Assembly: GCF_040207125.1 (NCBI RefSeq)
Contig: NZ_CP157940.1
Location: 3,906,001 to 3,970,000 of the forward strand
Length of the DNA: 64,000 nucleotides
From: Lacrimispora sp. BS-2
GTDB taxonomy: Bacteria; Bacillota; Clostridia; Lachnospirales; Lachnospiraceae
Reading direction: 5' to 3'
The notes below the pieces were generated by a model. The model made no database searches, was not told the origin of the DNA, and saw only the letters and a program-made list of their open reading frames with translations. Both the position numbers and the translations under genes were made by a program. How positions within the stretch are numbered: position 1 is the first letter of the stretch; every line of letters begins with the position of its first letter. Shown here piece after piece: positions 35,703 to 43,935 of the stretch.

Positions 35703-36977
35703 ATGAAAACAAAAGCGGTAAGAATGTATGGCACAGATGATTTAAGATTAGAGGAGTTTGAACTGCCCCAGATTGCAGAAAATGAGGTTCTTGTAAAAAT
35801 CATGAGCGACAGCATCTGCATGTCTACCTATAAACTGGTAAAACAGGGCAAAAAGCATAAAAGAGCCCCTCAAAATATAGATACCAATCCGGTGATCGTT
35901 GGCCATGAGTGCTCAGGACTGATTGTGGAAGTGGGAAAAAAGTGGCAGGATCAGTTTCAGCCGGGACAAAAGTTTTCTCTCCAGCCTGCTTTAAACTATA
36001 TGGGAAAACTGGATTCGCCGGGATATTCCTATGAATTCTGCGGAGGCGCCTGTACATACTGCATTATGCCAAACGAGGTCATGGAGCTGGGATGCTTGCT
36101 GGAATACACGGGAGAGAGCTTTTTTGAGGCATCCCTGGGAGAACCAATGAGCTGTATCATAGGTGGATTTCATGCCAATTATCATACCAACAAAAGAAAT
36201 TACGATCATGCCATGGGAACAAAAGTGGACGGAAATATCCTGATCATGGGAGGCTGCGGCCCTATGGGGCTGGGGGCGGTCAGCTATGGCCTTCAGTTTG
36301 AGAATAAGCCGAAAAGGATCGTAGTTACGGATATCAGCGATGAGCGGATCGCCAGGGCCAGGGAAGTGATTTCAGAAGAATCCGCAAAGGAGAGAGGAAT
36401 TGAACTTCTTTATGTAAATACAGATAAAATGGCTGATCCTGTTTCTGATTTAATGGCTGTTACCGGTGGCCATGGCTATGATGATGTGTTTGTATATGTG
36501 CCTGTAAAAGAGGCTGCAGAGATGGGAGATAAGCTTCTGGCCTTTGATGGTTGTATGAACTTTTTTGCCGGTCCTTCGGACAGCCGGTTTAAGGCGGAAA
36601 TAAATCTTTATAACTGCCACTATACAAGCACTCATATTATGGGAACCACCGGCGGTAATACAGATGATCTGATTGAGGCCAATAAGCTTTCAGCAGAAGG
36701 AGCCATAGAAGCGGCTGTTATGGTAACTCATGTGGGAGGGATCGACAGCATTGCAGAAGCAACAAAAAATCTGCCTTCCATACCGGGAGGAAAGAAGCTT
36801 GCCTATACACAATTTGATATGCCATTGACAGCCATTGAAGATTTTGAAGAACTGGGCAAGAGTGATCCGCTGTTTAAAAAACTCAGTGAATCCTGTAAGG
36901 CTCACAAGGGATTGTGGAACGGGGAAGCAGAAAAAATTCTCTTTGATCATTTTGGTATAGACCCAAAGGAATTATAA
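35703..36977 (+). CDS. SorE-like zinc-type dehydrogenase (hexitol/ketose phosphate)
   Basis: Medium-chain dehydrogenase of 424 residues, predicted to interconvert a hexitol phosphate and a ketose phosphate with NAD(P). It resembles L-sorbose-1-phosphate reductase (SorE) along its length: VIVGHECSG with the GHE motif, NEVMELGCLL, GEPMSCIIGGFHANYH, the nucleotide loop GGCGPMGLGA, GGHGYDDVFVYVP and CMNFFAGPSD. The short-chain or MtlD-type mannitol-1-phosphate dehydrogenase that normally goes with a mannitol PTS is absent. AGGATAG lies before ATG 35703. The exact substrate is unknown. Confidence 0.82.
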   Translation: MKTKAVRMYGTDDLRLEEFELPQIAENEVLVKIMSDSICMSTYKLVKQGKKHKRAPQNIDTNPVIVGHECSGLIVEVGKKWQDQFQPGQKFSLQPALNYMGKLDSPGYSYEFCGGACTYCIMPNEVMELGCLLEYTGESFFEASLGEPMSCIIGGFHANYHTNKRNYDHAMGTKVDGNILIMGGCGPMGLGAVSYGLQFENKPKRIVVTDISDERIARAREVISEESAKERGIELLYVNTDKMADPVSDLMAVTGGHGYDDVFVYVPVKEAAEMGDKLLAFDGCMNFFAGPSDSRFKAEINLYNCHYTSTHIMGTTGGNTDDLIEANKLSAEGAIEAAVMVTHVGGIDSIAEATKNLPSIPGGKKLAYTQFDMPLTAIEDFEELGKSDPLFKKLSESCKAHKGLWNGEAEKILFDHFGIDPKEL

Positions 36978-37003
36978 AACAAAATAAAGACGAATGATCT
37001 TGT

Positions 37004-37045
37004 ATGCTGTATTCTTTCATCTGTAGGAAGGATACAGCATTTTTG
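37004..37045 (+). terminator. Terminator of the EIIA operon
   Basis: ATGCTGTAT and ATACAGCAT form a 9-bp stem extended by CTTTC/GAAGG, followed by TTTTGATTT. Confidence 0.85.
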
Positions 37046-37161
37046 ATTTGCAATGAGGAAATAATAGGACTGGATAAGTGTTTTTTTACTGGTAAAATTC
37101 GGAAATCTTGCAGAAATGCTTTAAATTTTAGAATTGTTTTATAAATTCTCTTGTCCATGTG

Positions 37162-37170
37162 TGTTATAAT
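37162..37170 (+). promoter_or_regulatory. Extended -10 promoter of the two-component system
   Basis: TGTTATAAT is a full extended -10, 45 bases before the kinase start. No convincing -35 is visible. Confidence 0.55.
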
Positions 37171-37215
37171 ACCCCTATGTAATATTAATTTTTTGTTATA
37201 ATAAAGTTTCAGAGC

Positions 37216-38730
37216 ATGGGAGAGACGAGAAAAGTGAAATTAAGATTGAGAACCCGTCTTGTTGTGGCATTTTTGATTATAACGGTGATTCCCCTGGTCC
37301 TGATCTTTGGAGTGGTGGCAGGGCTTAGCAATTACCAGATGAAGGCGTTTCGTAAAGCCTATAATTTAACGGAGCAGATCGATCTTCTGTCAAGCAATTC
37401 CTTGCAGCTATTTAACCGTCTGACCTTGACGGAGCAAAGGGAAATCAGACAGATTCTTCAAAGTGATCCCGGACAGTTTCAAGATATGGATTATCTGGTA
37501 AAGCTTAATGAAAATCTGGTTTCAAAGTATGCTTATATGATCGTCCGAAAGGGAAACTCTCTTTTTTTTGACGGAAACAGCCATATCACCCAGGGCCTAT
37601 ACGGCCAGCTTCCCAAATTTGAGGATATAGACACCACCATTGACGGTGCCATTTATCTGGATGGAGAAACACAGCATCTGGTAAAGCAGATGGATTTTCT
37701 CTATCCCGATGGGGATAAAGGGAGTGTGTTCATTGTTTCCAATGTGAACGGCCTTCTTCCTGAGATCAAGGTCATGATGACGGAAATGCTGATGGCCATT
37801 ATTATGATCATCGTGTTTACCGATGCCATCCTCATGATGTGGGTATACCGGTCCGTGGTAAGTCCTCTGGGACGTCTTCAAATCGCCACCAAGAAAATAC
37901 GGGACGGAAACCTGGATTTCTCCCTTGAGGTGGAAAATGACGATGAGATCGGACAGCTGTGCCAGGATTTTGAGGAGATGAGGATCCGCCTTAAGGAATC
38001 TGCGGAAGAAAAGGTGGAGTATGATAAGGAGAACAAGGAACTGATCAGTAATATTTCCCATGATCTAAAGACTCCCATCACCGCTATTAAAGGATATGTG
38101 GAGGGGATCATGGATGGCGTTGCTTCCTCACCGGAAAAGCTGGACCGGTATATCCGCACCATCTACAACAAGGCCAATGACATGGATAAGCTGATAGACG
38201 AATTGACTTTTTACTCAAAGATTGACACCAATAAGATTCCCTATACCTTTTCCAAGATCAACGTGGCAGGCTATTTCAGGGACTGCGTTGATGAAGTAGG
38301 ACTTGAGATGGAAGACCGCAGCATTGAGCTGGGATACTTTAATTATGTGGATGAGGATGTGATGGTCATTGCGGACGCAGAGCAGCTTCGCAGGGTCATT
38401 AATAATATTGTCAGCAATTCTGTAAAATACATGGATAAGAGGAGCGGGATCATCAATATCCGGATCAAGGATGTGGGAGACTTTATCCAGGTGGAGATTG
38501 AGGACAACGGAAAAGGTATTCCGGCAAAGGATCTGCCCAATATTTTTGACCGGTTTTACCGCACTGATTCCTCCAGAAATTCCGCTCAGGGCGGAAGCGG
38601 AATCGGTCTGTCTATTGTTAAAAAGGTCATTGAGGATCATGGCGGCCGGATCTGGGCTACCAGCAAAGAAGGCATTGGAACGGAGATACATTTTGTTTTG
38701 AGAAAATACCAGGAGGTCTTACAGGAATGA
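37216..38730 (+). CDS. Membrane sensor histidine kinase
   Basis: Sensor of a two-component system. The 504-residue protein has a first membrane segment (about 15-37), an extracytoplasmic domain of about 150 residues, a second membrane segment (about 191-212), HAMP (about 213-265), a DHp helix with the phospho-accepting His282 in SNISHDLKTPITAIKGY, and an ATPase domain with NNIVSNSVKY, IEDNGKGIPAKDL and GGSGIGLSIVKK. ATG 37216 has only a weak ribosome binding site; GTG 37234, with GGGAGA 10 bases upstream, may be the real start. Its stop codon overlaps the response regulator start (ATGA). The signal is unknown. Confidence 0.92.
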   Translation: MGETRKVKLRLRTRLVVAFLIITVIPLVLIFGVVAGLSNYQMKAFRKAYNLTEQIDLLSSNSLQLFNRLTLTEQREIRQILQSDPGQFQDMDYLVKLNENLVSKYAYMIVRKGNSLFFDGNSHITQGLYGQLPKFEDIDTTIDGAIYLDGETQHLVKQMDFLYPDGDKGSVFIVSNVNGLLPEIKVMMTEMLMAIIMIIVFTDAILMMWVYRSVVSPLGRLQIATKKIRDGNLDFSLEVENDDEIGQLCQDFEEMRIRLKESAEEKVEYDKENKELISNISHDLKTPITAIKGYVEGIMDGVASSPEKLDRYIRTIYNKANDMDKLIDELTFYSKIDTNKIPYTFSKINVAGYFRDCVDEVGLEMEDRSIELGYFNYVDEDVMVIADAEQLRRVINNIVSNSVKYMDKRSGIINIRIKDVGDFIQVEIEDNGKGIPAKDLPNIFDRFYRTDSSRNSAQGGSGIGLSIVKKVIEDHGGRIWATSKEGIGTEIHFVLRKYQEVLQE

Positions 38731-39416
38731 GCAGAATTCTGATAGTAGAAGATGAAGAAAGCATTGCAGAGCTGGAGAAGGATTATCTGGAGCTGAGCGG
38801 ATTTGAGGTTGAGATTGAGAATGACGGAGAAGAAGGACTTCATATGGCACTCCACGAGGACTTTGATCTGGTGATCCTGGATCTTATGCTGCCGGGAGTG
38901 GATGGCTTTGAAATATGCAGGAAGGTCAGGGAAGTAAAAAACACCCCCATCATCATGGTCTCCGCCAAAAAAGAGGATATCGATAAGATCAGGGGACTGG
39001 GCCTGGGGGCTGATGATTACATCACAAAACCCTTTAGCCCAAGTGAGATGGTTGCCCGTGTAAAAGCCCATCTGGCCCGTTATGAAAGGCTGATCGGAAG
39101 CGGAGTGCCGGACAATGAGATCATTGAGATCCGGGGCCTTAAAATCGATAAAACAGCCAGACGGGTATGGGTCAATGGAGAGGAAAAGAACTTTACCACA
39201 AAGGAATTTGACCTATTAACTTTCCTTGCACAGAATCCTAACCATGTATTTACGAAAGAAGAATTGTTCAATAAAATATGGGATATGGAATCCATTGGCG
39301 ATATCGCCACGGTTACCGTTCATATTAAGAAAATCAGGGAAAAGATTGAGTTTAATACGGCAAAGCCTCAGTATATTGAGACTATTTGGGGAGTTGGATA
39401 CCGGTTTAAGGTGTAA
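38727..39416 (+). CDS. OmpR-family response regulator
   Basis: Partner of the kinase. The 229-residue protein has a receiver domain (1-120) with the phosphorylated Asp52 in VILDLMLPG, the acidic pocket VEDEE and conserved Lys in YITKPFSP, then a winged-helix DNA-binding domain (about 135-229) ending in the usual GVGYRFKV. ATGA overlap with the kinase gene shows translational coupling. Confidence 0.95.
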   Translation: MSRILIVEDEESIAELEKDYLELSGFEVEIENDGEEGLHMALHEDFDLVILDLMLPGVDGFEICRKVREVKNTPIIMVSAKKEDIDKIRGLGLGADDYITKPFSPSEMVARVKAHLARYERLIGSGVPDNEIIEIRGLKIDKTARRVWVNGEEKNFTTKEFDLLTFLAQNPNHVFTKEELFNKIWDMESIGDIATVTVHIKKIREKIEFNTAKPQYIETIWGVGYRFKV

Positions 39417-39490
39417 TCTTGGCATCATTCTAACTTTTGCATAATATAGAATTAGCTGGAAAGTTGAGTATGTCCATCTGAACATAAAGC

Positions 39491-39527
39491 GAAATCCCGT
39501 GTATGCCAGTACACGGGATTTCTTTTT
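39491..39527 (+). terminator. Terminator of the two-component operon
   Basis: GAAATCCCGTGTA and TACACGGGATTTC form a perfect 13-bp stem with a 6-base loop and a five-T tail. Confidence 0.92.
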
Positions 39528-39640
39528 GGCTGGCTGTCCTTATGGTTTGGGTCTGGCTATTTGCAGATAAAGCAGCCGGCAGTAAATTTATTGCCCCTAA
39601 AAAGGAAGGTGCCTGCAGAATGGTAAAAAGGATATAAAAT

Positions 39641-40399
39641 ATGAAGGAAAAATTATATGAGATACCGCTAAATGACGCCTTGGATGCAGATGACGAGTGC
39701 CTGTTCTGCTATCTCGAGAGAAAAGCGGAACAAGAGCTTATGGATTTTGTATTAGGTTCCTGCGCTTCCTATATGGAAAGTGATACAAGAGAAGCCACGG
39801 ACCGGTCAGGCTTTTGCCGGATCCATCAAAAGAAAATGTTTGATTATGGAAATGCCCTGGGAAACGGCTGGATATTAAAAACCTATTATAAGAAACTGAT
39901 AAAGGAAATGAAGGAGGAATTTAAGGAGTTTGCTCCCGGAAAAACCTCCTTAAAGGACCGGCTTACAGGAAAAACAGGAAATTGCAATTCCATCAGCGCC
40001 TGGATCCAAGGGAAGGAAAAGACCTGCTATATATGCGACCGGTTTTCTGAAACCTATGAGCGGTATGCAGCAACCTTTTTCCACTTATATAAAAAGGATC
40101 CTGTTTTCCGGGAAAAGCTTAATAAAAGCAAGGGATTCTGCCTTCACCACTTTGCTGATCTGTGCACCGGAGCGGATAAATATTTAAATGACAGGGAACG
40201 GAAGGAGTTTTATCCTGCCATTTTTCAGATCATGGAGCAAAATATGGAGCGGATATCCGGCGATGTGGACTGGTTCATTGAGAAATTTGATTACTTAAAC
40301 CGGGATGCGGACTGGAAGCAGTCAAAGGACGCCATTCAGCGCGGGATGCAAAAGCTGCGGGGCGGTTATCCGGCAGACCCGGCCTATAAACAGCGGTAA
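39641..40399 (+). CDS. Cys-rich protein of unknown function (DUF6062-like)
   Basis: I recognise this as resembling the uncharacterised DUF6062 family; function unknown. The 252-residue, soluble, charged protein carries two similar modules: CLFC followed 50-60 residues later by GFCRIH, then CYIC followed by GFCLHH. The CxxC...FCxxH spacing suggests two metal sites, or one shared by two halves of a duplicated fold. AAGGAT lies before the ATG. It converges on the AraC gene at 40402 with only two bases between stop codons and no visible terminator. Confidence 0.75.
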   Translation: MKEKLYEIPLNDALDADDECLFCYLERKAEQELMDFVLGSCASYMESDTREATDRSGFCRIHQKKMFDYGNALGNGWILKTYYKKLIKEMKEEFKEFAPGKTSLKDRLTGKTGNCNSISAWIQGKEKTCYICDRFSETYERYAATFFHLYKKDPVFREKLNKSKGFCLHHFADLCTGADKYLNDRERKEFYPAIFQIMEQNMERISGDVDWFIEKFDYLNRDADWKQSKDAIQRGMQKLRGGYPADPAYKQR

Positions 40400-40401
40400 G
40401 C

Positions 40402-41247
40402 CTACCGGCTTAACCGCTTAAACTGTCCGGGCGTATAGCCGGTGGTCTGGCGGAAGGTGCGGATAAAGTTGGAATAATCATGAAATCCTGATAGATGGCA
40501 GGCCTCTGAAACCGTATGTCCCTGGATAAGCAGCTCCTTTGCCAGGGCTACACGCTTTACCACGATATACTGGAAAATGCTGCTTTCTGTCTCAGATTTA
40601 AATAAGTGGCTGATATAATATTTATCAAGGGAAAGAGCCTGGGAAATAGAATCCAGGGTCATGGGAGTTGTTAAGTTTTTATCAATATAATTCATGATCG
40701 CCTGGGTCCGGTGGGGCTTTGGTGCTGCCCCTCCGGGACTTGTTTTTTGCCAGGCTATGTTAATGAGAATAAGGATCTGGATCAATGTGGTCATTGCTGT
40801 TAGATCGCTGCCGTAGGAGCAGCGATTTTTTATTGCCTCATGAAGGCTCTGAGCCATGGAAACCAGGCTCCCATATTCTTCTTTTGAAAGCAGGACCAGA
40901 TTGCCTATGGCAGGTTCCCGGTGGAAACACTCCAAAAGGTTAGTGTCAGGGGTACAGTAAGGGCGGATAAAGGCGGGATTTACGTGAATGACCAGGCGGG
41001 TGAAGGCTTCACTTGTGGTGTTAATGGCCTTATGGATCTCCCGGTTGGAAAACAGGATCAGGCTGCCCGGCTTCATATCATAGCAGGAATTTTCCACAAA
41101 ATACTGGATGTGTCCGTCCATGAGCAGATAGATTTCATGGCTGTTATGCATGTGAAAATCCACATTTCCGGCAATATGGCTGGTGGTAAAATCGCAGCTG
41201 AAGGGCTCGGAAAATTCGCTGTAATGGTAAAGGCTTTCCTTTTTCAT
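40402..41247 (-). CDS. AraC-family transcriptional regulator
   Basis: The 281-residue regulator has an N-terminal cupin sensor with HNSHEIYLLMDG (about 33-44) and a C-terminal AraC helix-turn-helix pair (about 185-281) with LSLDKYYISHLFKSET and SGFHDYSNFIRTFRQTTGYTPGQF. GGAGGAAG precedes the ATG. It is divergent from the oxidoreductase cluster at 41370, and the intergenic region holds a well-formed pair of 21-bp spaced direct repeats. It is not closely related to the two AraC paralogues at 10171 and 18867. Confidence 0.93.
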   Translation of the reverse strand: MKKESLYHYSEFSEPFSCDFTTSHIAGNVDFHMHNSHEIYLLMDGHIQYFVENSCYDMKPGSLILFSNREIHKAINTTSEAFTRLVIHVNPAFIRPYCTPDTNLLECFHREPAIGNLVLLSKEEYGSLVSMAQSLHEAIKNRCSYGSDLTAMTTLIQILILINIAWQKTSPGGAAPKPHRTQAIMNYIDKNLTTPMTLDSISQALSLDKYYISHLFKSETESSIFQYIVVKRVALAKELLIQGHTVSEACHLSGFHDYSNFIRTFRQTTGYTPGQFKRLSR

Positions 41248-41262
41248 GGCTTCCTCCTTAAA

Positions 41263-41301
41263 TAGACAATCTATGCATACTTATAGTCAATCTACGCAAA
41301 C
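41263..41301. promoter_or_regulatory. Candidate AraC-type operator: two 18-mers 21 bp apart
   Basis: TAGACAATCTATGCATAC (41263-41280) and TAGTCAATCTACGCAAAC (41284-41301) agree in 15 of 18 bases and are offset by exactly 21 bases. The promoter-proximal copy covers the -35 position relative to the TATAAT at 41322, as expected for a class II AraC activator site. Confidence 0.75.
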
Positions 41302-41321
41302 AAATTGCGTTAAAAACAATA

Positions 41322-41327
41322 TATAAT
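41322..41327 (+). promoter_or_regulatory. -10 element of the oxidoreductase operon
   Basis: TATAAT with no recognisable -35 17 bases upstream (the position reads AACAAA), consistent with activator dependence. Confidence 0.5.
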
Positions 41328-41369
41328 AAATCTATCACAGAAAGAGGAAAAAGAAAAGAGGAGGCAATC

Positions 41370-42389
41370 ATGGTTCGGGTTGGGGTAATCGGATGCGGAA
41401 ACATCGGGGGAGTTCACGCCGTGGTACTGAATGATATAAAACAGGTCCGGATCTGCGCTCTGGCAGATATCCGCCTGGAACGGGCAGAGGAATATTCGGC
41501 CCGCTTTACGGCCGGAAAGGCAAAGGCTTATGAATCCATGGAGAATATGCTTGAAAAGGAAGAGCTTGACGTAGTTCATATCTGCACGCCCCACTACTGC
41601 CATGTGCCCATGGCGGCAGCGGCCTTAAAGAAAGGGCTTCATGTATTCATGGAAAAGCCGCCTGCCATAAGCAGAGAGCAATTTGAAGAGCTTTTAATGA
41701 TTTCCGGCCAGAGCAGCGGAAGGTTAGGTATCTGTTTCCAGAACCGGTATAATGAAACCACGAAAAAGGTAAATGAGCTTTTGACCCAGGGAACTCTTGG
41801 CAGGATAAAAGGCGGAAGGGCCTTTGTGACCTGGCACAGGGATGCTTCCTATTACACAGAAAGCGGCTGGAGGGGAAAGCTTGAGACAGAGGGCGGCGGG
41901 GCGTTAATCAACCAATCTATACACGCTCTGGATCTGCTTCTTTCCTGGCTCGGAAAACCTGTAAGAACGGAAGGATCTATGAGCAACCACCACTTGAAAG
42001 GAATCGTTGAGGTGGAGGACACCCTGGAAGCCTATATGGCTTTTACGGAAGGAGCAGAGCCGGTAAGCGCCAGCTTTTATGCAACTACCGCCTACGCCAT
42101 GGATGCGCCGGTTTTTTTAGAGCTTGCCTGTGAAAAAGGGTTTATCCGCCTGGAAGGAAATTCTGTCTGGTATCAGACGGAGGGACAGGAGGAGCCTGTG
42201 GTGTGGAAGGCAAAAAAAACTTCCCTTCCGGGAAAAACCTATTGGGGCGGCGGACACGAAGCCTGTATCAGAGATTTTTATGATTGTTTGGAAACCGGGA
42301 AGGCCTGTTTCAATGACCTGGCCTCGGTTCAGAATACATTTTACACCATGATGGATATTTATGATTCCGCAAGAAATGAGGGGAGATAG
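41370..42389 (+). CDS. Gfo/Idh/MocA-family oxidoreductase 1
   Basis: NAD(P)-dependent sugar or inositol oxidoreductase. The 339-residue protein has an N-terminal Rossmann fold with GCGNIGGVHA (8-17), the EKP motif in FMEKPPAISREQ holding the catalytic Lys, and the C-terminal sugar-binding domain with GGGALINQSIHALDLL (Asp and His). AAAGAGGAGG precedes the ATG. It is the first gene of an operon with a second family member and a TIM-barrel isomerase. The substrate is unknown. Confidence 0.92.
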   Translation: MVRVGVIGCGNIGGVHAVVLNDIKQVRICALADIRLERAEEYSARFTAGKAKAYESMENMLEKEELDVVHICTPHYCHVPMAAAALKKGLHVFMEKPPAISREQFEELLMISGQSSGRLGICFQNRYNETTKKVNELLTQGTLGRIKGGRAFVTWHRDASYYTESGWRGKLETEGGGALINQSIHALDLLLSWLGKPVRTEGSMSNHHLKGIVEVEDTLEAYMAFTEGAEPVSASFYATTAYAMDAPVFLELACEKGFIRLEGNSVWYQTEGQEEPVVWKAKKTSLPGKTYWGGGHEACIRDFYDCLETGKACFNDLASVQNTFYTMMDIYDSARNEGR

Positions 42390-42392
42390 GGC

Positions 42393-43547
42393 ATGGACAA
42401 GGTAAGACTGGGTATTATCGGAATTGGAAACATGGGGAGCGGTCACTTAAAGAATATTCTGGAGGGAAACGTTCCGGAGATGGAAGTGACTGCGGTGGCG
42501 GACCGCCAGGAAGGCAGAAGAATCTGGGCACAGGAGCATTTGCCGGATTCAGTTGCTGTTTTTGAGGAGGGAAAGGATCTGATTACGGCAGGTGTATGCG
42601 ATGGGGTCTTAATTGCGGTGCCTCATTACCAGCATCCGGAGCTGACCATTGATGCCATGAACCACGGACTGCATGTGATGTGTGAAAAGCCTGCGGGAGT
42701 TTACACCAGGCAGGTTCAGGAAATGAATGATGCGGCTAAAAAAAGCGACAAGGTCTTTGGCATGATGTTCAACCAGAGGACCAACTGCATTTACCGGAAA
42801 ATGCATGAGCTTGTAACCGGCGGGGAGCTGGGAGCCATCAAACGGGTCAACTGGATCGTAACGGACTGGTACCGCACTCAGTCCTACTATGACTCAGGAA
42901 GCTGGAGAGCCACCTGGGATGGGGAAGGCGGCGGTGTGCTGCTAAACCAGTGCCCCCATAACATGGACTTAATCCAGTGGATCTGTGGAATGCCAAGTAA
43001 GGTACAGGCATTCTGCCACAACGGAAAATGGCATGACATTGAAGTGGAAGATGATGTAACGGCTTATATGGAATATCCGAACGGAGCTACAGGAGTCTTT
43101 GTCACCACAACCGCAGATGCGCCTGGAACCAACCGGTTTGAGATCACTTTGGAAATGGGCAAGCTGGTCTGCGAAAACCATAAGCTCATGCTTCATAAGC
43201 TGTCGGAAAACGAGCGCACCTTCTGCAAAACAGCAAAGGGCGGGTTTGATACCCCGGAATGCACGGTGACAGAAGTCATGACAGATGGAGAGAATGAACA
43301 GCATGTAGGTGTTTTAAAGGCATTTGCAGGGAAGATCCTTCATGGCACTCCTTTGATTGCGGAAGGCGTGGAAGGAATTAACGGGCTGACCTTATCAAAT
43401 GCCATGCATTTATCCAGCTGGTTAAAGCGGGAGGTGGAGCTCCCCTTTGATGAGGACTTATTCCTGGAGGAACTTAATAAGCGCCGCAGGGAATCCGGGA
43501 AAAAGGAAGGGACCGGCGTGGTATTTGACACAGAAGGAAGCTATTAG
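42393..43547 (+). CDS. Gfo/Idh/MocA-family oxidoreductase 2
   Basis: The 384-residue protein has GIGNMGSGHLKN (10-21), the EKP motif in VMCEKPAGVYTRQ and a sugar-binding part with GGGVLLNQCPHNMDLIQWICG. It starts three bases after the first oxidoreductase. The longer C-terminus and the LNQCPHNMDL variant place it in a different subgroup from its neighbour, so the two probably act on different positions or intermediates. Its stop codon TAG is the first three bases of the repeat array at 43545. Confidence 0.92.
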   Translation: MDKVRLGIIGIGNMGSGHLKNILEGNVPEMEVTAVADRQEGRRIWAQEHLPDSVAVFEEGKDLITAGVCDGVLIAVPHYQHPELTIDAMNHGLHVMCEKPAGVYTRQVQEMNDAAKKSDKVFGMMFNQRTNCIYRKMHELVTGGELGAIKRVNWIVTDWYRTQSYYDSGSWRATWDGEGGGVLLNQCPHNMDLIQWICGMPSKVQAFCHNGKWHDIEVEDDVTAYMEYPNGATGVFVTTTADAPGTNRFEITLEMGKLVCENHKLMLHKLSENERTFCKTAKGGFDTPECTVTEVMTDGENEQHVGVLKAFAGKILHGTPLIAEGVEGINGLTLSNAMHLSSWLKREVELPFDEDLFLEELNKRRRESGKKEGTGVVFDTEGSY

Positions 43548-43915
43548 GAAACACCCTTCGGATATCCCTTTATGACCAAAGAGCATGGGCAGCAAATAGG
43601 AAACACCCTGCGGGTATCCCTTCATGCCCAAAGGACATGGACAATAAATAGGAAACACCCTGCGGGTATCCCTTTATGTCCAAAGGACATGGACAATAAA
43701 TAGGAAACACCCTGCGGGTATCCCTTTATGTCCAAAGGACATGGACAATAAATAGGAAACACCCTGCGGGTATCCCTTTATGTCCAAAGGACATGGACAA
43801 TAAATAGGAAACACCCTGCGGGTATCCCTTTATGTCCAAAGGACATGGACAATAAATAGGAAACACCCTGCGGGTATCCCTTTATGTCCAAAGGACATGG
43901 ACAATAAATAGGAAA
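43545..43915. repeat. Seven tandem copies of a 52-bp intercistronic repeat
   Basis: Seven contiguous 52-bp units (43545-43908) and a 7-base start of an eighth. Each begins TAGGAAACACCCTGCGGGTA and contains two small hairpins, ACCC-TGC-GGGT and ATGTCC-AAA-GGACAT. Units 1 and 2 are diverged; units 3-7 look identical. The first TAG is the stop codon of the upstream gene, and the array ends at the ribosome binding region of the next. 52 is not a multiple of three, so the array is not coding. There are no variable spacers, so it is not CRISPR. Confidence 0.95.
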
Positions 43916-43935
43916 TGAAAAAAGGAGAAACGATT

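Noticed and set aside
43458..43658. Reverse-strand open frame through the 52-bp repeats
   Set aside because: The 52-bp unit is not a multiple of three, so the frame changes every copy; no ribosome binding site.
43545..43915. CRISPR-like array
   Set aside because: Units are contiguous with no variable spacers, and no cas genes are in the window.
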